Shown: positions 37,031-46,836, counted from the first letter of the stretch. The stretch: 64,000 nucleotides of DNA from Miniimonas arenae (GCF_006351005.1 NZ_VENP01000007.1:1-64000), one strand, 5' to 3'. Notes: a model not told the origin generated them from the letters alone. Made by a program: numbers and translations.

Positions 37031-39139
37031 TCACCCCGCGTCTGCGGCGCCGACAGCAGCGCCGCGGTAGGCGACCCCGACGAGCCCGGCGAGCGCGCCG
37101 TCGCGCACGAGGACGGGCGTGCGCTCGAGGGGAGCGTCGAGGTCGACCCAGGCTCCGCCGTCGTGCACCTCGCCCGTGGCGAGGTCCGTCCACGTGGCTC
37201 CGGCCGGCAGGTACGCCCGGCGACGGCGAGCTCCGGCCTCGAGGACGGGCGCCACGAGGACGTCACAGCCGAAGAGGAACTGGTCGCCGATGCGCCAGGC
37301 CTCGGCGTCGTCGGGGAACCCGTGGAAGAGTCCGCGCATCACCGGCTGACCGTCCTCGTGCGCGGCGCGCATGGCCTCGCGCGTGTAGTCGCGCAGCGCC
37401 TCACGCAGGTGCACGTGCCGTGCGAGCACCTCGTAGACCGCCTCGCCGTAGCTCCACAGCTCGTTGCCGGCGCCGGAGTGGCAGCGCGCCGAGCCGTCGG
37501 CGGCCGTCACGCCGCGCTGCGGCGACCGGTCCCCGTGCAGCCGCATCACCGGCATGAACGTCGCCATCTGGAACCAGCGCACCAGGAGCTCGTGGAAGGC
37601 GGGGTCGTCGACGTGACCGCCGTAGAAGCCGCCGATGTCCGTGGTGAACCACGGGATCCCTGCGGCGCCCATGTGGATCCCGGCCGTGACCTGGCGCCGC
37701 ATCGACTCGAACGAGGAGTGGATGTCGCCGGACCAGACGAGCGCGCCGTAGCGCTGGGAGCCGGCCCACGCGCAGCGCACGAGGTTGACCGGGCCGGACG
37801 CGTCACGAGCGGCACCGCCCGCCTGCCGGTCCGCGACCTGGCCCTCCGCCACCGCGCGCGAGAACAGCTGCGGGTAGACGTTGCCGACCTGGATCGCCGG
37901 GCCGGCGTGGTAGCGGTAGGCCTCGTACTCGTAGAAGACGAACTCGGGCTCGGCCTCGTCCAGCCAGAACAGCGACACCCCCGGGTAGTTCCGCCGCAGC
38001 GTCTCCCAGAGCCACGCCCGCGCACCGGGGTGGGTGACGTCGAGGAACCGCGAGGGCCCCTGGAAGGACATCTGCGCGTCCACGCCGCGGTCGGACCGCA
38101 CGAGGTACCCGCGTCGCGCGAGCTCCGCGTAGTTCTCCGACTCGTAGGAGACCTGCGGCCAGACGGACACCATGAGCGCGACGCCGAGCTCGGCCAGCTC
38201 GGCGACCATCGCCGCGGGATCGGGCCAGAACTCCTCCTCCCACCGGTAGTCGCCCATGTGCGGCCAGTGGAAGAAGTCCGCCACGATGACGTCGAGCGGC
38301 AGGCCCCGCCCGGTGTGCTCGCGGGCCACCTCGAGCAGCTCGGCCTGCGTGGTGTAGCGCAGCTTGCACTGCCAGAAGCCCAGCCCGAGCTCGGGCATCA
38401 TCGGGGCGTGACCGGTCGCGTCCGCGTACGCGCGCGCGATGTCCGACGGCGTGTCCCCCACCGTGAGCCAGTAGTCCACCTGGTCGGTGAGCTCGGCGAC
38501 CCACTCGGTGCGGTTGCTCGCGAACGTGGCACGACCGACGGCGGGGTTGTGCCAGAGGAAGCCGTAGCCGGCGCTCGAGACCACGAACGGCACGCTCGCC
38601 TGGGAGTTGCGGTGCGCGAGCTCGAGGGTCGAGCCCTTGAGGTCCAGCAGGTCCTGCTGGTACTGACCCATCCCGACCAGGCGCTCCTCGCGCGGTCCGA
38701 CCAGCGACACCGTGAGACGGTGCCCGGCGCCGCGCGGGTCGTACTGGCGCGCGCGGCGCTTGAGTGCGCCGCCCTCGTGCTCCTCCTCGAGCACGAGCCG
38801 GTCCCCGCGGTAGAACGCGAGGTGGCAGCTCGAGCGCAGGTACCCCGCCTGACCGTCCATCCCCTGTCGCGCGGTCAGGACGACCCGGAGGTCGCCCTGC
38901 ACGAGCGTCCCGACGGCGCCGTCCGCGGTCTCCGTGACGGTGAGCTTCGGGCCGGCGTCGCCGCCCACGTCGGTGATCGCGGGGTCGGGCGGCAGGAGCG
39001 CCCAGTCGTGGTCGCGCAGCTCCCCGCTCAGGGTCGCCCGCACGCGGACGGCGCTCCGGCCCCAGGACTCGACCCGGACGGTCTCGCCGTCGCCGGTCCA
39101 CTCGAGGGCGGGTCCGGACACCTGGACGTGGCTGCTCAC
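37031..39139 (-). CDS. GH31 alpha-glycosidase, probable alpha-xylosidase
   Basis: A 702-residue cytoplasmic GH31 enzyme. Nucleophile D394 is in FWLDEAEPEF and acid/base D472 in WSGDIHSSFE. The N-terminal beta-sandwich carries VGMGQYQQDLLDLKG and the long WLD-E-EPE loop, as in alpha-xylosidases and related enzymes; alpha-glucosidase or alpha-galactosidase activity cannot be excluded. GTG start with GGAGGAG. Last gene of the first transporter operon, preceded by C/A-rich decamer repeats. Confidence 0.88.
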   Translation of the reverse strand: MSSHVQVSGPALEWTGDGETVRVESWGRSAVRVRATLSGELRDHDWALLPPDPAITDVGGDAGPKLTVTETADGAVGTLVQGDLRVVLTARQGMDGQAGYLRSSCHLAFYRGDRLVLEEEHEGGALKRRARQYDPRGAGHRLTVSLVGPREERLVGMGQYQQDLLDLKGSTLELAHRNSQASVPFVVSSAGYGFLWHNPAVGRATFASNRTEWVAELTDQVDYWLTVGDTPSDIARAYADATGHAPMMPELGLGFWQCKLRYTTQAELLEVAREHTGRGLPLDVIVADFFHWPHMGDYRWEEEFWPDPAAMVAELAELGVALMVSVWPQVSYESENYAELARRGYLVRSDRGVDAQMSFQGPSRFLDVTHPGARAWLWETLRRNYPGVSLFWLDEAEPEFVFYEYEAYRYHAGPAIQVGNVYPQLFSRAVAEGQVADRQAGGAARDASGPVNLVRCAWAGSQRYGALVWSGDIHSSFESMRRQVTAGIHMGAAGIPWFTTDIGGFYGGHVDDPAFHELLVRWFQMATFMPVMRLHGDRSPQRGVTAADGSARCHSGAGNELWSYGEAVYEVLARHVHLREALRDYTREAMRAAHEDGQPVMRGLFHGFPDDAEAWRIGDQFLFGCDVLVAPVLEAGARRRRAYLPAGATWTDLATGEVHDGGAWVDLDAPLERTPVLVRDGALAGLVGVAYRGAAVGAADAG

Positions 39140-39180
39140 GCGTGCTCCTCCTGCTTGCGACGGCGACGGCGACGTCGCGG

Positions 39181-39220
39181 TTCGTCGTGGTTCGTTGTGG
39201 TTGGTCGTGGTTCGTTGTCC
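39181..39220 (-). repeat. Four decamer repeats in the GH31 leader
   Basis: The 10-mer TTCGTYGTGG or close variants is repeated head-to-tail at 39181, 39191, 39201 and 39211 (last copy degenerate). Read in the direction of the GH31 mRNA it is C/A rich and poor in G. It lies 42-81 bases upstream of the GH31 start, in the gap after the YesL gene. Confidence 0.75.
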
Positions 39221-39255
39221 GTGCGGGTCGTGGTGCTGGGTGGGGTGGTGCTCGG

Positions 39256-39954
39256 TCAGCGCGAGGGCGCGAGCGCCGGCGTCGGGGCGCCGTCGGACGC
39301 GGCCGTGGGCTCGCCGTCGGACGTGTCGGCGGGCCGCGGCAGGATCCCGCTGCGCCACACCAGGGCGGTGGTCACCCAGGCGGGTGCCATGATCCCGAGC
39401 ACGACCGCGAGGCCGGGAACGACGTAGTAGAGGCAGGCCGTCGCCGCCAGCACAGCGGCTCCGCCGAGCGAGATCAGCGGGCGCGCGACGACGAGCACGG
39501 CGGCCCGCCGCAGCACGCGCAGCGGCCCCTCGGCGAAGTGCGCCTGAAGCACCCACACCGTCGCGGACATGCACATCAGCACGAGTGTGACGACCCAGAG
39601 CAGCACCTGCAGCGCGCCCGCGCCGGCCACCTCGGTCGTGCCCAGCAGGCGGTGGTCCAGAAGGACGAACGCCCATCCCGCCACGAGCGGGAGTCCGACG
39701 GCGTTGGCCGGGACGAGCTCACGGCGCCATGCCCGGTGGAACTCGCGCGGCAGTCGCTCGCGCTCGGCGGTGCCCGGCCAGCCCTCTCCCGCCATATGGT
39801 CGCGCCTGAGCACCGCGTGCACGGCGGCCGTGGCGGGGGCGATCCCCAGCACGACGGCGCCGAGCAGCGTGTGCGCGACCCACAGCAGCTGCAGCCACAG
39901 CAGGCGGCGACCCAGGTCGGCGATCCGCACGTGCCAGTCCAGGACGTTCCTCAT
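39256..39954 (-). CDS. DUF624 (YesL-like) membrane protein
   Basis: A 232-residue protein with four to five membrane helices and the DUF624 pattern (LLWLQLLWVAHTLLGAVVLGIAPATAAVHAVLRR). B. subtilis YesL lies in the rhamnogalacturonan operon beside a similar transporter; its precise function is unknown. The start overlaps the preceding permease stop by 4 bp. Confidence 0.87.
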   Translation of the reverse strand: MRNVLDWHVRIADLGRRLLWLQLLWVAHTLLGAVVLGIAPATAAVHAVLRRDHMAGEGWPGTAERERLPREFHRAWRRELVPANAVGLPLVAGWAFVLLDHRLLGTTEVAGAGALQVLLWVVTLVLMCMSATVWVLQAHFAEGPLRVLRRAAVLVVARPLISLGGAAVLAATACLYYVVPGLAVVLGIMAPAWVTTALVWRSGILPRPADTSDGEPTAASDGAPTPALAPSR

Positions 39955-40853
39955 CCCTTCACGCTCCCGATCATGACGCCCTTCTCGAAGTACTTCTGCA
40001 GGAAGGGGTAGAGCATGATGACGGGCAGCGAGGACACGATGATGACCCCGTACTTGATCTGGTCGGCGTACTGCTGCCCGTAACCGCCACCGGTCCCGCC
40101 TGCGCCGCCCGCCCCGCCGGCGAAGGCGGTGTTGGAGATGAGGATGTCCCGGAGCACGATCTGCAGCGGCTGCTTCGCGTAGTCACGGATGAACACGAGA
40201 CCCGTGAAGAAGTCGTTCCAGTGCTGGACGAGGTAGTACAGCATGATCACCGACAGGATCGCCTTGGACAGCGGGATGGCGATCGTGAAGAAGAACCGGA
40301 ACTCGTCGGACCCGTCGAGCGTCGCGGCCTCGTGCAGCTCCTCGGGAATCGAGTTCTCGTAGAACGCGCGCGCGATGATGAGGTTGTAGACGTTGAGCGC
40401 GCTCGGCAGGATGAACACCCACATGTTGTCGAGCAGATTGAGGTCGCGGTACAGCAGGTAGGTGGGGATCAGCCCGCCGTTGAAGAACATCGTGAACGCG
40501 AAGAAGAACATGAGCGGCCGGCGGGCGGCGAACTCACGGCGCGACAGCGCGTACGCCGCCGGGATCGTCACGAGCATGTTCACGGCCGTGCCGAGCACGG
40601 TGTAGACGATCGTGTTGCGGTACCCGGTCCAGATGCGCTGGTCGCCGAGGATCTGCTCGTACCCGAACCAGTTGATGCCGCGCGGGAAGAACCAGACCTG
40701 GCCACCCTGCACCAGCTGAGGCTGGGAGATCGAGGCGATCGCCACGAAGAAGATCGGGTACAGGGTGACGAAGACGATCAGCACGATGCTGACCGCGACG
40801 AGGGCGGCGAAGACGATGTCGCCGGGGCGGTGGTAGCGGACCTTGGTCGTCAT
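39951..40853 (-). CDS. Oligosaccharide ABC transporter permease (LplC/YtcP type)
   Basis: A 300-residue CUT1 permease with six helices, an EAA loop (EELHEAATLDGSDEFRFFFTIAIPLSK) and the family C-terminus QKYFEKGVMIGSVKG. A Gly-rich insert near residue 250 (AGGAGGAGGTGGG) is unusual. Partner of the upstream permease and solute-binding protein. The ATPase is not encoded here, as usual for CUT1 systems that share an MsiK-type ATPase. Confidence 0.94.
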   Translation of the reverse strand: MTTKVRYHRPGDIVFAALVAVSIVLIVFVTLYPIFFVAIASISQPQLVQGGQVWFFPRGINWFGYEQILGDQRIWTGYRNTIVYTVLGTAVNMLVTIPAAYALSRREFAARRPLMFFFAFTMFFNGGLIPTYLLYRDLNLLDNMWVFILPSALNVYNLIIARAFYENSIPEELHEAATLDGSDEFRFFFTIAIPLSKAILSVIMLYYLVQHWNDFFTGLVFIRDYAKQPLQIVLRDILISNTAFAGGAGGAGGTGGGYGQQYADQIKYGVIIVSSLPVIMLYPFLQKYFEKGVMIGSVKG

Positions 40854-40866
40854 GGCGTCTCTCCCC

Positions 40867-41835
40867 TCACCACAGGCTCGTGTTGGCGAGACGCTTGGCG
40901 AGCTGGTTCGCGCCCACGAGGAACGCGAAGTTGATGAGCGTGTTGAACAGGCCGATCGCCGTCGAGTAGCTGAACTGGTTGCCGATGATGCCGATCTTGT
41001 ACACGTAGGTCGAGATGACCTCGGAGATGGGCAGGTTCAGCGTGTTCTGCATGAGGAAGATCTTCTCGAAGCCCGTGTTGAGCACCCCGCCCATCGTGAG
41101 GATGAAGAGGATCACCATGGTCGGTACGAGCGAGGGCAGGTCGACGTTGCGAATGATCTGGAACCGGCTTGCGCCGTCGATCTTCGCGGCCTCGTAGAGC
41201 TGGGTGTCGACGTTGGACAGCGCCGCGAGGTAGATGATGCTGTTCCACCCGCAGTGCTGCCACACCTCGGAGATCACGTAGACGGGGATGAAGGCTTTGG
41301 GATCACCGAGGAAGTTGATCCCGCTCACGCCGAACCACTCCATCACCCGGGTGATGAGACCCGTGCTCGGGGAGAGGAACACCTGCAGCATGCCCACGAT
41401 CACGACGATCGAGATGAAGTGCGGCAGATACGTCGCGGTCTGGCTGAACCGCTTGCGGCGCGGTCCGACGACCTGGTTGACGAGCAGCGCGAGGCCGATC
41501 GGGGCGAAGAAGCCGACCACCAGCGTCGTGACACTGATGAGGACGGTGTTGCGCATCAGCTGCCAGAACTGCGGCGAGTCGAAGAACTGCCGGAAGTACT
41601 TCAGTCCGACCCAGTCGCCGCCGGTGAGGCCGGCCTCGAAGTCGAACTCGCGGAACGCGAGCTGGATGCCGTACATCGGCGCGTAGGCGAAGACCGCCGT
41701 CGCGACGATGGCCGGCGCGAGCATGACCCACAGCTGCCAGCGCCGGCTCAGGTGCTGCCGCAGCCGCTGGGGCCACGGCGATCTCGTGCGCGCGGGCGGC
41801 GTCGTCGCCACCTTCGTCTCCAGGGCCACGGCCAT
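40867..41835 (-). CDS. Oligosaccharide ABC transporter permease (LplB/YteP type)
   Basis: A 322-residue CUT1 permease. The signature PMYGIQLAFREFDFEAGLTGGDWVGLKYF is typical of the LplB/YteP subfamily, and the EAA loop is QLYEAAKIDGASRFQIIRNVDLP. The C-terminus NQLAKRLANTSLW is also typical. Preceded by a 12-bp stem hairpin after the binding-protein gene. Confidence 0.94.
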   Translation of the reverse strand: MAVALETKVATTPPARTRSPWPQRLRQHLSRRWQLWVMLAPAIVATAVFAYAPMYGIQLAFREFDFEAGLTGGDWVGLKYFRQFFDSPQFWQLMRNTVLISVTTLVVGFFAPIGLALLVNQVVGPRRKRFSQTATYLPHFISIVVIVGMLQVFLSPSTGLITRVMEWFGVSGINFLGDPKAFIPVYVISEVWQHCGWNSIIYLAALSNVDTQLYEAAKIDGASRFQIIRNVDLPSLVPTMVILFILTMGGVLNTGFEKIFLMQNTLNLPISEVISTYVYKIGIIGNQFSYSTAIGLFNTLINFAFLVGANQLAKRLANTSLW

Positions 41836-41856
41836 GGCTACCTGCCTCTCCGGGCT

Positions 41857-41891
41857 GCGCCCGGGCCGGTCACGCGGAGCGGCCCGGGCGC
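41857..41891 (-). terminator. Intra-operon hairpin after the solute-binding gene
   Basis: GCGCCCGGGCCG (41857-41868) and its exact complement (41880-41891) flank an 11-base loop in the 63-bp gap. It probably attenuates transcription so the binding protein exceeds the permeases. Confidence 0.75.
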
Positions 41892-41898
41892 GGGGTGA

Positions 41899-43542
41899 TC
41901 AGGACTTCGACGCGATGTAGTCGTCGTAGTACGTCTGCAGGATGTCGAGGTTGGCCTGGATCCCGGCGCCCTCGACCTGGGAGACGTAGGAGTTCCACCC
42001 GTCGGTGGCACCGCCGGACGTGACCCACTGCGCGAAAGCCGGCATCGTGATGCCGTCGATAGCCGTCTGGTTCACGGCCGAGGTGGACTGGTCCGCTGCG
42101 CTGAGCTTGAGGAACAGGCTCGGGAACACGTCCTTGTCGATGTCCAGGTCCTCGAAGGCGGGCGCCAGGGGAACCGCGTTCTCCACCGCCTCGGCGAGGT
42201 CGGTCGGCGGCTCGACCTCCATCGACTCCCGGATGAAGATCGGGCCGTTGTCCGCGAGGCTGGAGGTCCACTTCCACGTCGACGGGTCGAGGTTCGCATC
42301 CGCGGGCGGCAGCACCTTGTACTCGGTGTCGCTGACCTTCTCGACGTTCGGGCCGATGTCACCGAAGAGCACCTGGATCGAGATGTCCGGGGAGTAGAAC
42401 GCGTTGATGACGCGCAGCACCGCGTCCTTGTCCGACGGGTCGGCGGACATCGTGACGTGGTTGCGGGTGAGGTTCTCGAAGTCGTAGGACCAGCGCACCG
42501 GGGCGGACTGACCCTCCTCCTGCAGGAGCGGCGCCATCGCGGTGTACTGCTCGTAGACGCCCGGACCGAAGCGGTCGGAGCCGGACCAGCCCCACGAGAA
42601 GCCGACGCGGGCGGTGTCGCCCGTGCCGCGGGCCACCGACTGGTACGTGGAGTAGTCCTGGGTGAAGGCGTCCGCGCTGATCAGGCCGGCCTGCCAGCAG
42701 CGGTTGAGGAACTCGACGACGTCGCGGTAGCGCTCGTCGACGAAGAAGTTCTTCACCTCCCCGTCCTCGAGGAAGTACCCGCCACCACCGCCGCCGACGA
42801 TCTGCATCCCGGTCAAGCCCAGCAGTGCGGACGGCTGGAAGTAGCCGAACCCGGTCGTGCCGACCGGCGCGAAGTCGAACGGGATCTCGTCGGCCTGGCC
42901 GTTGCCGTTCGGGTCCAGCTCCTTGAACGCGACGAGCACGTCGAACAGCTCGTCCCACGTGGTCGGCATGTCGAGGCCGAGCGCGTCGAGCCACTGCTGG
43001 TTGATGTACTGGTGCGTGATGGCGGTGGGCCAGAACTTCTTGTACGACGGCACCGACTTCTCGGCGTCGTTGAACGTGGCCATCGCCTGGGCGCCGTCGA
43101 CCTCGTCGAACATCGCCTGGACGTTCGGCAGGGCGTCCATGTCGTCGGAGAGGTCCTCGAACAGCGAGCCGAAGGTGGCCAGGTCCGCATCGGTGATCGC
43201 GTTGTTGCCGATGATGAGGTCGGGAACGTCGCCCGCGGCGAGCATCGGGTTCTTCTTCTGGTCCCAGTCGGCCGACACCTCCTCCCACGTGATCGTCACG
43301 CCGGCCTCCTCCTCGAGCTGCTTGACCCAGGCCATGTCGGCCATCGGCTTCGTGAGGGGGTGCTTGATCACCATGATCGAGACGTTCGGGGTCTCGCCGT
43401 CACCGGCACCGCCCGAGGCGTCGGGGTCGGTGTCCGAGCCACCGCCGCCGCACGCGGCGAGCACGAGGCTCAGGACGGCCGCGAAGGACGCGGCTGCGGC
43501 GGTCCGGGTGTACCGGCGCCGGGTGGGTGGGGCAGCGGTCAT
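41899..43542 (-). CDS. Solute-binding lipoprotein of the oligosaccharide transporter (YtcQ type)
   Basis: A 547-residue lipoprotein with lipobox LAAC (SLVLAACGGGG). It belongs to the long CUT1 binding-protein class (LipO/YtcQ) that takes complex oligosaccharides. It has a typical calcium-like loop DPNGNGQADEIPF and aromatic-rich C-terminal lobe. ATG with GGAGGAG. It lies between GH127 and the permeases, indicating arabinose-containing oligosaccharides as cargo (inference). Confidence 0.93.
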   Translation of the reverse strand: MTAAPPTRRRYTRTAAAASFAAVLSLVLAACGGGGSDTDPDASGGAGDGETPNVSIMVIKHPLTKPMADMAWVKQLEEEAGVTITWEEVSADWDQKKNPMLAAGDVPDLIIGNNAITDADLATFGSLFEDLSDDMDALPNVQAMFDEVDGAQAMATFNDAEKSVPSYKKFWPTAITHQYINQQWLDALGLDMPTTWDELFDVLVAFKELDPNGNGQADEIPFDFAPVGTTGFGYFQPSALLGLTGMQIVGGGGGGYFLEDGEVKNFFVDERYRDVVEFLNRCWQAGLISADAFTQDYSTYQSVARGTGDTARVGFSWGWSGSDRFGPGVYEQYTAMAPLLQEEGQSAPVRWSYDFENLTRNHVTMSADPSDKDAVLRVINAFYSPDISIQVLFGDIGPNVEKVSDTEYKVLPPADANLDPSTWKWTSSLADNGPIFIRESMEVEPPTDLAEAVENAVPLAPAFEDLDIDKDVFPSLFLKLSAADQSTSAVNQTAIDGITMPAFAQWVTSGGATDGWNSYVSQVEGAGIQANLDILQTYYDDYIASKS

Positions 43543-43560
43543 GTCTCCTCCTCGAGACGG

Positions 43561-43594
43561 CTCGTCCGCGTGGGTGCTGGGTGGGTCGGACGAG
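43561..43594 (-). terminator. Short hairpin between GH127 and the solute-binding gene
   Basis: CTCGTCCG (43561-43568) pairs with CGGACGAG (43587-43594). The surrounding 88-bp gap is C/A rich in the sense direction. An RNA processing or stability role is as likely as termination. Confidence 0.4.
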
Positions 43595-43630
43595 AGGTGA
43601 TGGACAGGGTGGGGATGGGCAGCGGTCGGG

Positions 43631-45574
43631 TCAGCGGTCGACCGGGAGCCACACCCGCATCGCGCCCGGAGAACGGTTGCCCCAGGTCGCGAACGGGATG
43701 GCGGCGACGTCCAGGCTCGGCGAGCCCTCGGTCGCGACCGGCGCAGCAGCGCCGGAGTAGAGGGTGTCCGGGCGGTCCACGAGCGCGCAGTGGACGGTGA
43801 GCGTGCCGTCGTCGGCCACGTCGATCCCCTGCTCGGGCAGGAGGACGAGGTCGTCGACGGCGACGCCGTCGGGCAGGTCGGCCTGCTCCACGCAGTGCAC
43901 GACGGGACCGCGCTCGACGGCGAGGCACCCACGCACGGCGTCGACCCGGTGGTGGGCGCGGGTCAGACGGGGCGTGAGGTCGAGGGAGAGCGTGTAGCGC
44001 GCGCCGTCGACGAGCGGCAGGCGCGCGTAGCCGTCCGCATCGGCGCGGGCGGCGCCCGAGCCCCCGTCTGCCCGTGAGGTGAGCTCGGCGTCGGGCGACC
44101 AGCTCGGGACACGTACGGCGAGCCGGACGCCGTCGCGCACGTGCCCGTGCACGCTCACCTCGACGCGCCCGTCGGCGGGGTAGGCCGTGGTGACGCGGAC
44201 GACCGCCTCGCCGAGGTCGGCCGGCAGGTCGATCTCGGCGGCGGCCAGCTGGTGCAGCCACAGCGCGTCGGCGGTGGTCGAGGCGACGTAGGCACCCAGC
44301 TGCGCGACGGTGCGTCCGATGTTCGGGGGGCAGCACGCGCACACGTACCAGGGCGTGCGCTCGCGCGGCGCGTTCTCCTCGGAGTAGCGGTCCGGACGCT
44401 GCTGGAGCGGGTTGGAGTAGAAGAACCGGGTGCCGCCTCCGTCGATCGAGGCCGCGAGCGCGTTGTGGATCTCGCGCTCGATGGTCTCGGCGTACGTCGC
44501 GGCGCCCGCCGCCCCGCCGGCCAGGAGCATGCGCCAGGTCCAGTGGATGTCCGCGATCGTGGCGCAGGTCTCGGCGTAGGCCCGCTCGCTGGGCAGCTCG
44601 TAGTCGTCGCCGAACGCCTCGTCACGGTGTCGCGAGCCGAACGCGCCCGAGAGGTACATCTTCCGCTCGTGCGCGCTGGACCACTGCGCGTCCATCGCCG
44701 CCAGGAGCGTGGCATCGCCCTGCTCGAGGTAGACGTCGGTCACCCCCGCGTTGAGGTACAGCTGGCGCACGGCGTGCCCGACGGCGTCGCGCGCCTCGCG
44801 CACGGGGGCGTGGTCCTGGAAGTACCGCGCCCCGAGGCCGCCGACCTTGAGCAGGCCCTGTCCGCGCAGCTCCACCATGTGCGCCGCGAGCGCGAGGTAG
44901 CGCTCCTCACCCGTGTGCCGGTACAGCTCGACGAGCGCCGTCTCGATCTCGGGGTGACCGCAGATGCCCTGCTCGCGCCCCGGTCCGAACCGGCGGTCCA
45001 GGAGGTCGGCGAACCGGCGGGCCAGCACGAGCAGGTCGTCGCGCCCGTTGGCGCGGTCCAGCGCGACGGCCGCCTGGATCATGTGGCCCAGCACGTACAT
45101 CTCGTGCGTGAGCTCGAGCTGGACGAACTTGAGCTCCGGGTGGACGCCCTGGATCCACGAGTGCACGTAGCCGCTCGGCTCCTGGACGCGGGCGACCAGG
45201 CCGATCACGTCGTCGAGCCAGGCGTCGAACTCGGTGGTGCCGGTGCGCGCGATCTCCCACGCGACCGCCTCGATCACCTTGTACAGGTCGGAGTCGGCGA
45301 ACCAGAAGCCGCGGAACTCGGCGCCGGACTCCCCGATCACCCGCCGCAGGTTGTCCAGGATCCCCCACTCCTCGATCTGCTCGATGCAGTGCGGGAGCGT
45401 CGCGCTCGCGTTGAGCGACTGCCAGCTGGCGAGCGGACCGTCGGTGAGGCGCACCTCGCGCACACCGAGCGGGGTGTGGACGGCGTGCGCCGCGCTCGGC
45501 AGAGCGGGCGCGGCGACGTCACGGGCGTCGTCGACGCGGCTCACGGCCGTGCTGCTGGTGGTGCTGGCGGTCAT
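43631..45574 (-). CDS. GH127 beta-L-arabinofuranosidase
   Basis: A 647-residue GH127 enzyme of the HypBA1 type, which releases beta-L-arabinofuranose from plant glycans. The zinc/cysteine active site is visible in WYVCACCPPNIGRT (C412, C414, C415, close to HypBA1 C417/C418), with other motifs GHPEIETALVELYR and AYAETCATIA. There is no signal peptide, so it acts on imported sugars. ATG with GGAGA ribosome site. First gene of the operon GH127 - binding protein - permeases - YesL - GH31, behind two CGTTGTCAA half-operators. Confidence 0.95.
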   Translation of the reverse strand: MTASTTSSTAVSRVDDARDVAAPALPSAAHAVHTPLGVREVRLTDGPLASWQSLNASATLPHCIEQIEEWGILDNLRRVIGESGAEFRGFWFADSDLYKVIEAVAWEIARTGTTEFDAWLDDVIGLVARVQEPSGYVHSWIQGVHPELKFVQLELTHEMYVLGHMIQAAVALDRANGRDDLLVLARRFADLLDRRFGPGREQGICGHPEIETALVELYRHTGEERYLALAAHMVELRGQGLLKVGGLGARYFQDHAPVREARDAVGHAVRQLYLNAGVTDVYLEQGDATLLAAMDAQWSSAHERKMYLSGAFGSRHRDEAFGDDYELPSERAYAETCATIADIHWTWRMLLAGGAAGAATYAETIEREIHNALAASIDGGGTRFFYSNPLQQRPDRYSEENAPRERTPWYVCACCPPNIGRTVAQLGAYVASTTADALWLHQLAAAEIDLPADLGEAVVRVTTAYPADGRVEVSVHGHVRDGVRLAVRVPSWSPDAELTSRADGGSGAARADADGYARLPLVDGARYTLSLDLTPRLTRAHHRVDAVRGCLAVERGPVVHCVEQADLPDGVAVDDLVLLPEQGIDVADDGTLTVHCALVDRPDTLYSGAAAPVATEGSPSLDVAAIPFATWGNRSPGAMRVWLPVDR

Positions 45575-45628
45575 CGTGGGTCTCCTTCGACCGGGTGGCT
45601 GGGGGCGAGTCTGTCCCGTCGAGTTCAG

Positions 45629-45660
45629 CGTTGTCAACAGCGAGCCATCATCGTTGTCAA
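45629..45660 (-). promoter_or_regulatory. Paired CGTTGTCAA half-operators before GH127
   Basis: CGTTGTCAA occurs at 45629-45637 and 45652-45660, 23 bp apart, in the promoter region of the GH127 operon. The first is followed by CAG and the second is in AT-richer sequence. The motif is half of the LacI-type palindrome TTGACAACGTTGTCAA and recurs before the GH27 gene. Confidence 0.5.
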
Positions 45661-45740
45661 TCGTTACTCGACCGTGACACTTTCCAAGCGGTGGGCCGAT
45701 GTGAACGTTCGACACGCATTCTCGAGTCCAGCGGCCGCCG

Positions 45741-45780
45741 AGGCGACCCGAGGGCCCCGCCGGGGCTCCGCGGGTCGCCT
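45741..45780 (-). terminator. Terminator of the tandem LacI genes
   Basis: AGGCGACCCG (45741-45750) pairs exactly with 45771-45780, and the interior GCCCCGCCGGGGC (45754-45766) makes a second stem. It lies 43 bp after the LacI stop and before the GH127 promoter. Confidence 0.8.
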
Positions 45781-45822
45781 GCTCGTCAGACGGCGCGAGT
45801 CAGCGGGCAGGTCTGCGTGCGG

Positions 45823-46836
45823 TCAGGCCTTGCCGTCCGCGCGCGAGCGGCTCGACTCCCGCACCACGAGGTCCGCTCCGGTGCGGATCTGGCGAGGCTC
45901 GCCGTCGTACCCGTCGAGCCGTTCGACGAGCATCGCGACGGCGTGCTCGACCATCTCCGCCTTGCGCGGGTTGACCGTCGTGAGGGTCGGGGTCATGAAC
46001 TCCCCCTCCGCCGTGTCGTCGAACCCGGTGACCGCGACGTCGTCCGGGATGCGCCGACCGTGGCTGCGCAGCGCGCGAGTCGCCCCGATCGCCAGGGCGT
46101 CGTTGATGCACAGCACCGCGTCGAAGGACCGCCCCGAGAGCAGGAGCGCCACCATGGCCTCGTACCCGGACATCCGGCGGTCCCAGTCCGAGCCGAAGGC
46201 GAACAGTGCGGGATCGGGCTCGAGTCCCGCCTCGGCGAGCCCGTCCACGTACCCCTGGTACCGGTCGCCGTGCGGAGTGCTGGAGCCCAGGTCGTTCCAG
46301 AGCAGCGCGATGCGGCTGCGCCCGGTGGACAGCAGGTGCCGAGTCGCGGCTCGCGCACCCTCGTGCTCACCCATCACCACGCAGTCCACGCTCTGCATCG
46401 GCGGACCCCCGAGCGTCACGAGGGGTCGGTGCTCGACCCCGTCCACCATCTCCTCGACGAAGGCGTGCGGACACAGGATCACGCCGTCGACGTCCGGGGT
46501 CGTGGTTCCGATCACCGCGTCGCGCTCGGCTGCGCCGTCGGGGGCGATCCGCAGGGTGGTGGCGTAGCCCCGATCTGCGAGCGCCAGGATGAGACCCTCG
46601 GCCACCTCGGCGAAGTACGGCTGGTAGAGCATCGGCACCACGACCGCCACCCGTCCCGTCCGTCCGGACGACAGGCCCCGGCCGGCGAGGTTCGGCTGGT
46701 AGCCGAGCTCCTCCACCAGCCGCAGCACCCGCTCGCGTGTCGCCGGCGAGACCCCCGGACGCCCGAGCAGGACGTTGGAGACCGTCTTGGTCGAGACGCC
46801 GGCGGCGGAGGCGACGTGCGCCATCGTCGTCGTCAT
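45823..46836 (-). CDS. LacI-family transcriptional regulator
   Basis: A 337-residue regulator: HTH TMAHVASAAGVSTKTVSNVL, hinge ELGYQPNLAGRGLSSGRTGRVAVVVP, and a complete ligand domain with the ending FDDTAEGEFMTPTLTTV. ATG overlaps the stop of the next LacI gene by 4 bp, so the two are co-translated. It is the nearest regulator to the GH127 operon. Confidence 0.94.
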   Translation of the reverse strand: MTTTMAHVASAAGVSTKTVSNVLLGRPGVSPATRERVLRLVEELGYQPNLAGRGLSSGRTGRVAVVVPMLYQPYFAEVAEGLILALADRGYATTLRIAPDGAAERDAVIGTTTPDVDGVILCPHAFVEEMVDGVEHRPLVTLGGPPMQSVDCVVMGEHEGARAATRHLLSTGRSRIALLWNDLGSSTPHGDRYQGYVDGLAEAGLEPDPALFAFGSDWDRRMSGYEAMVALLLSGRSFDAVLCINDALAIGATRALRSHGRRIPDDVAVTGFDDTAEGEFMTPTLTTVNPRKAEMVEHAVAMLVERLDGYDGEPRQIRTGADLVVRESSRSRADGKA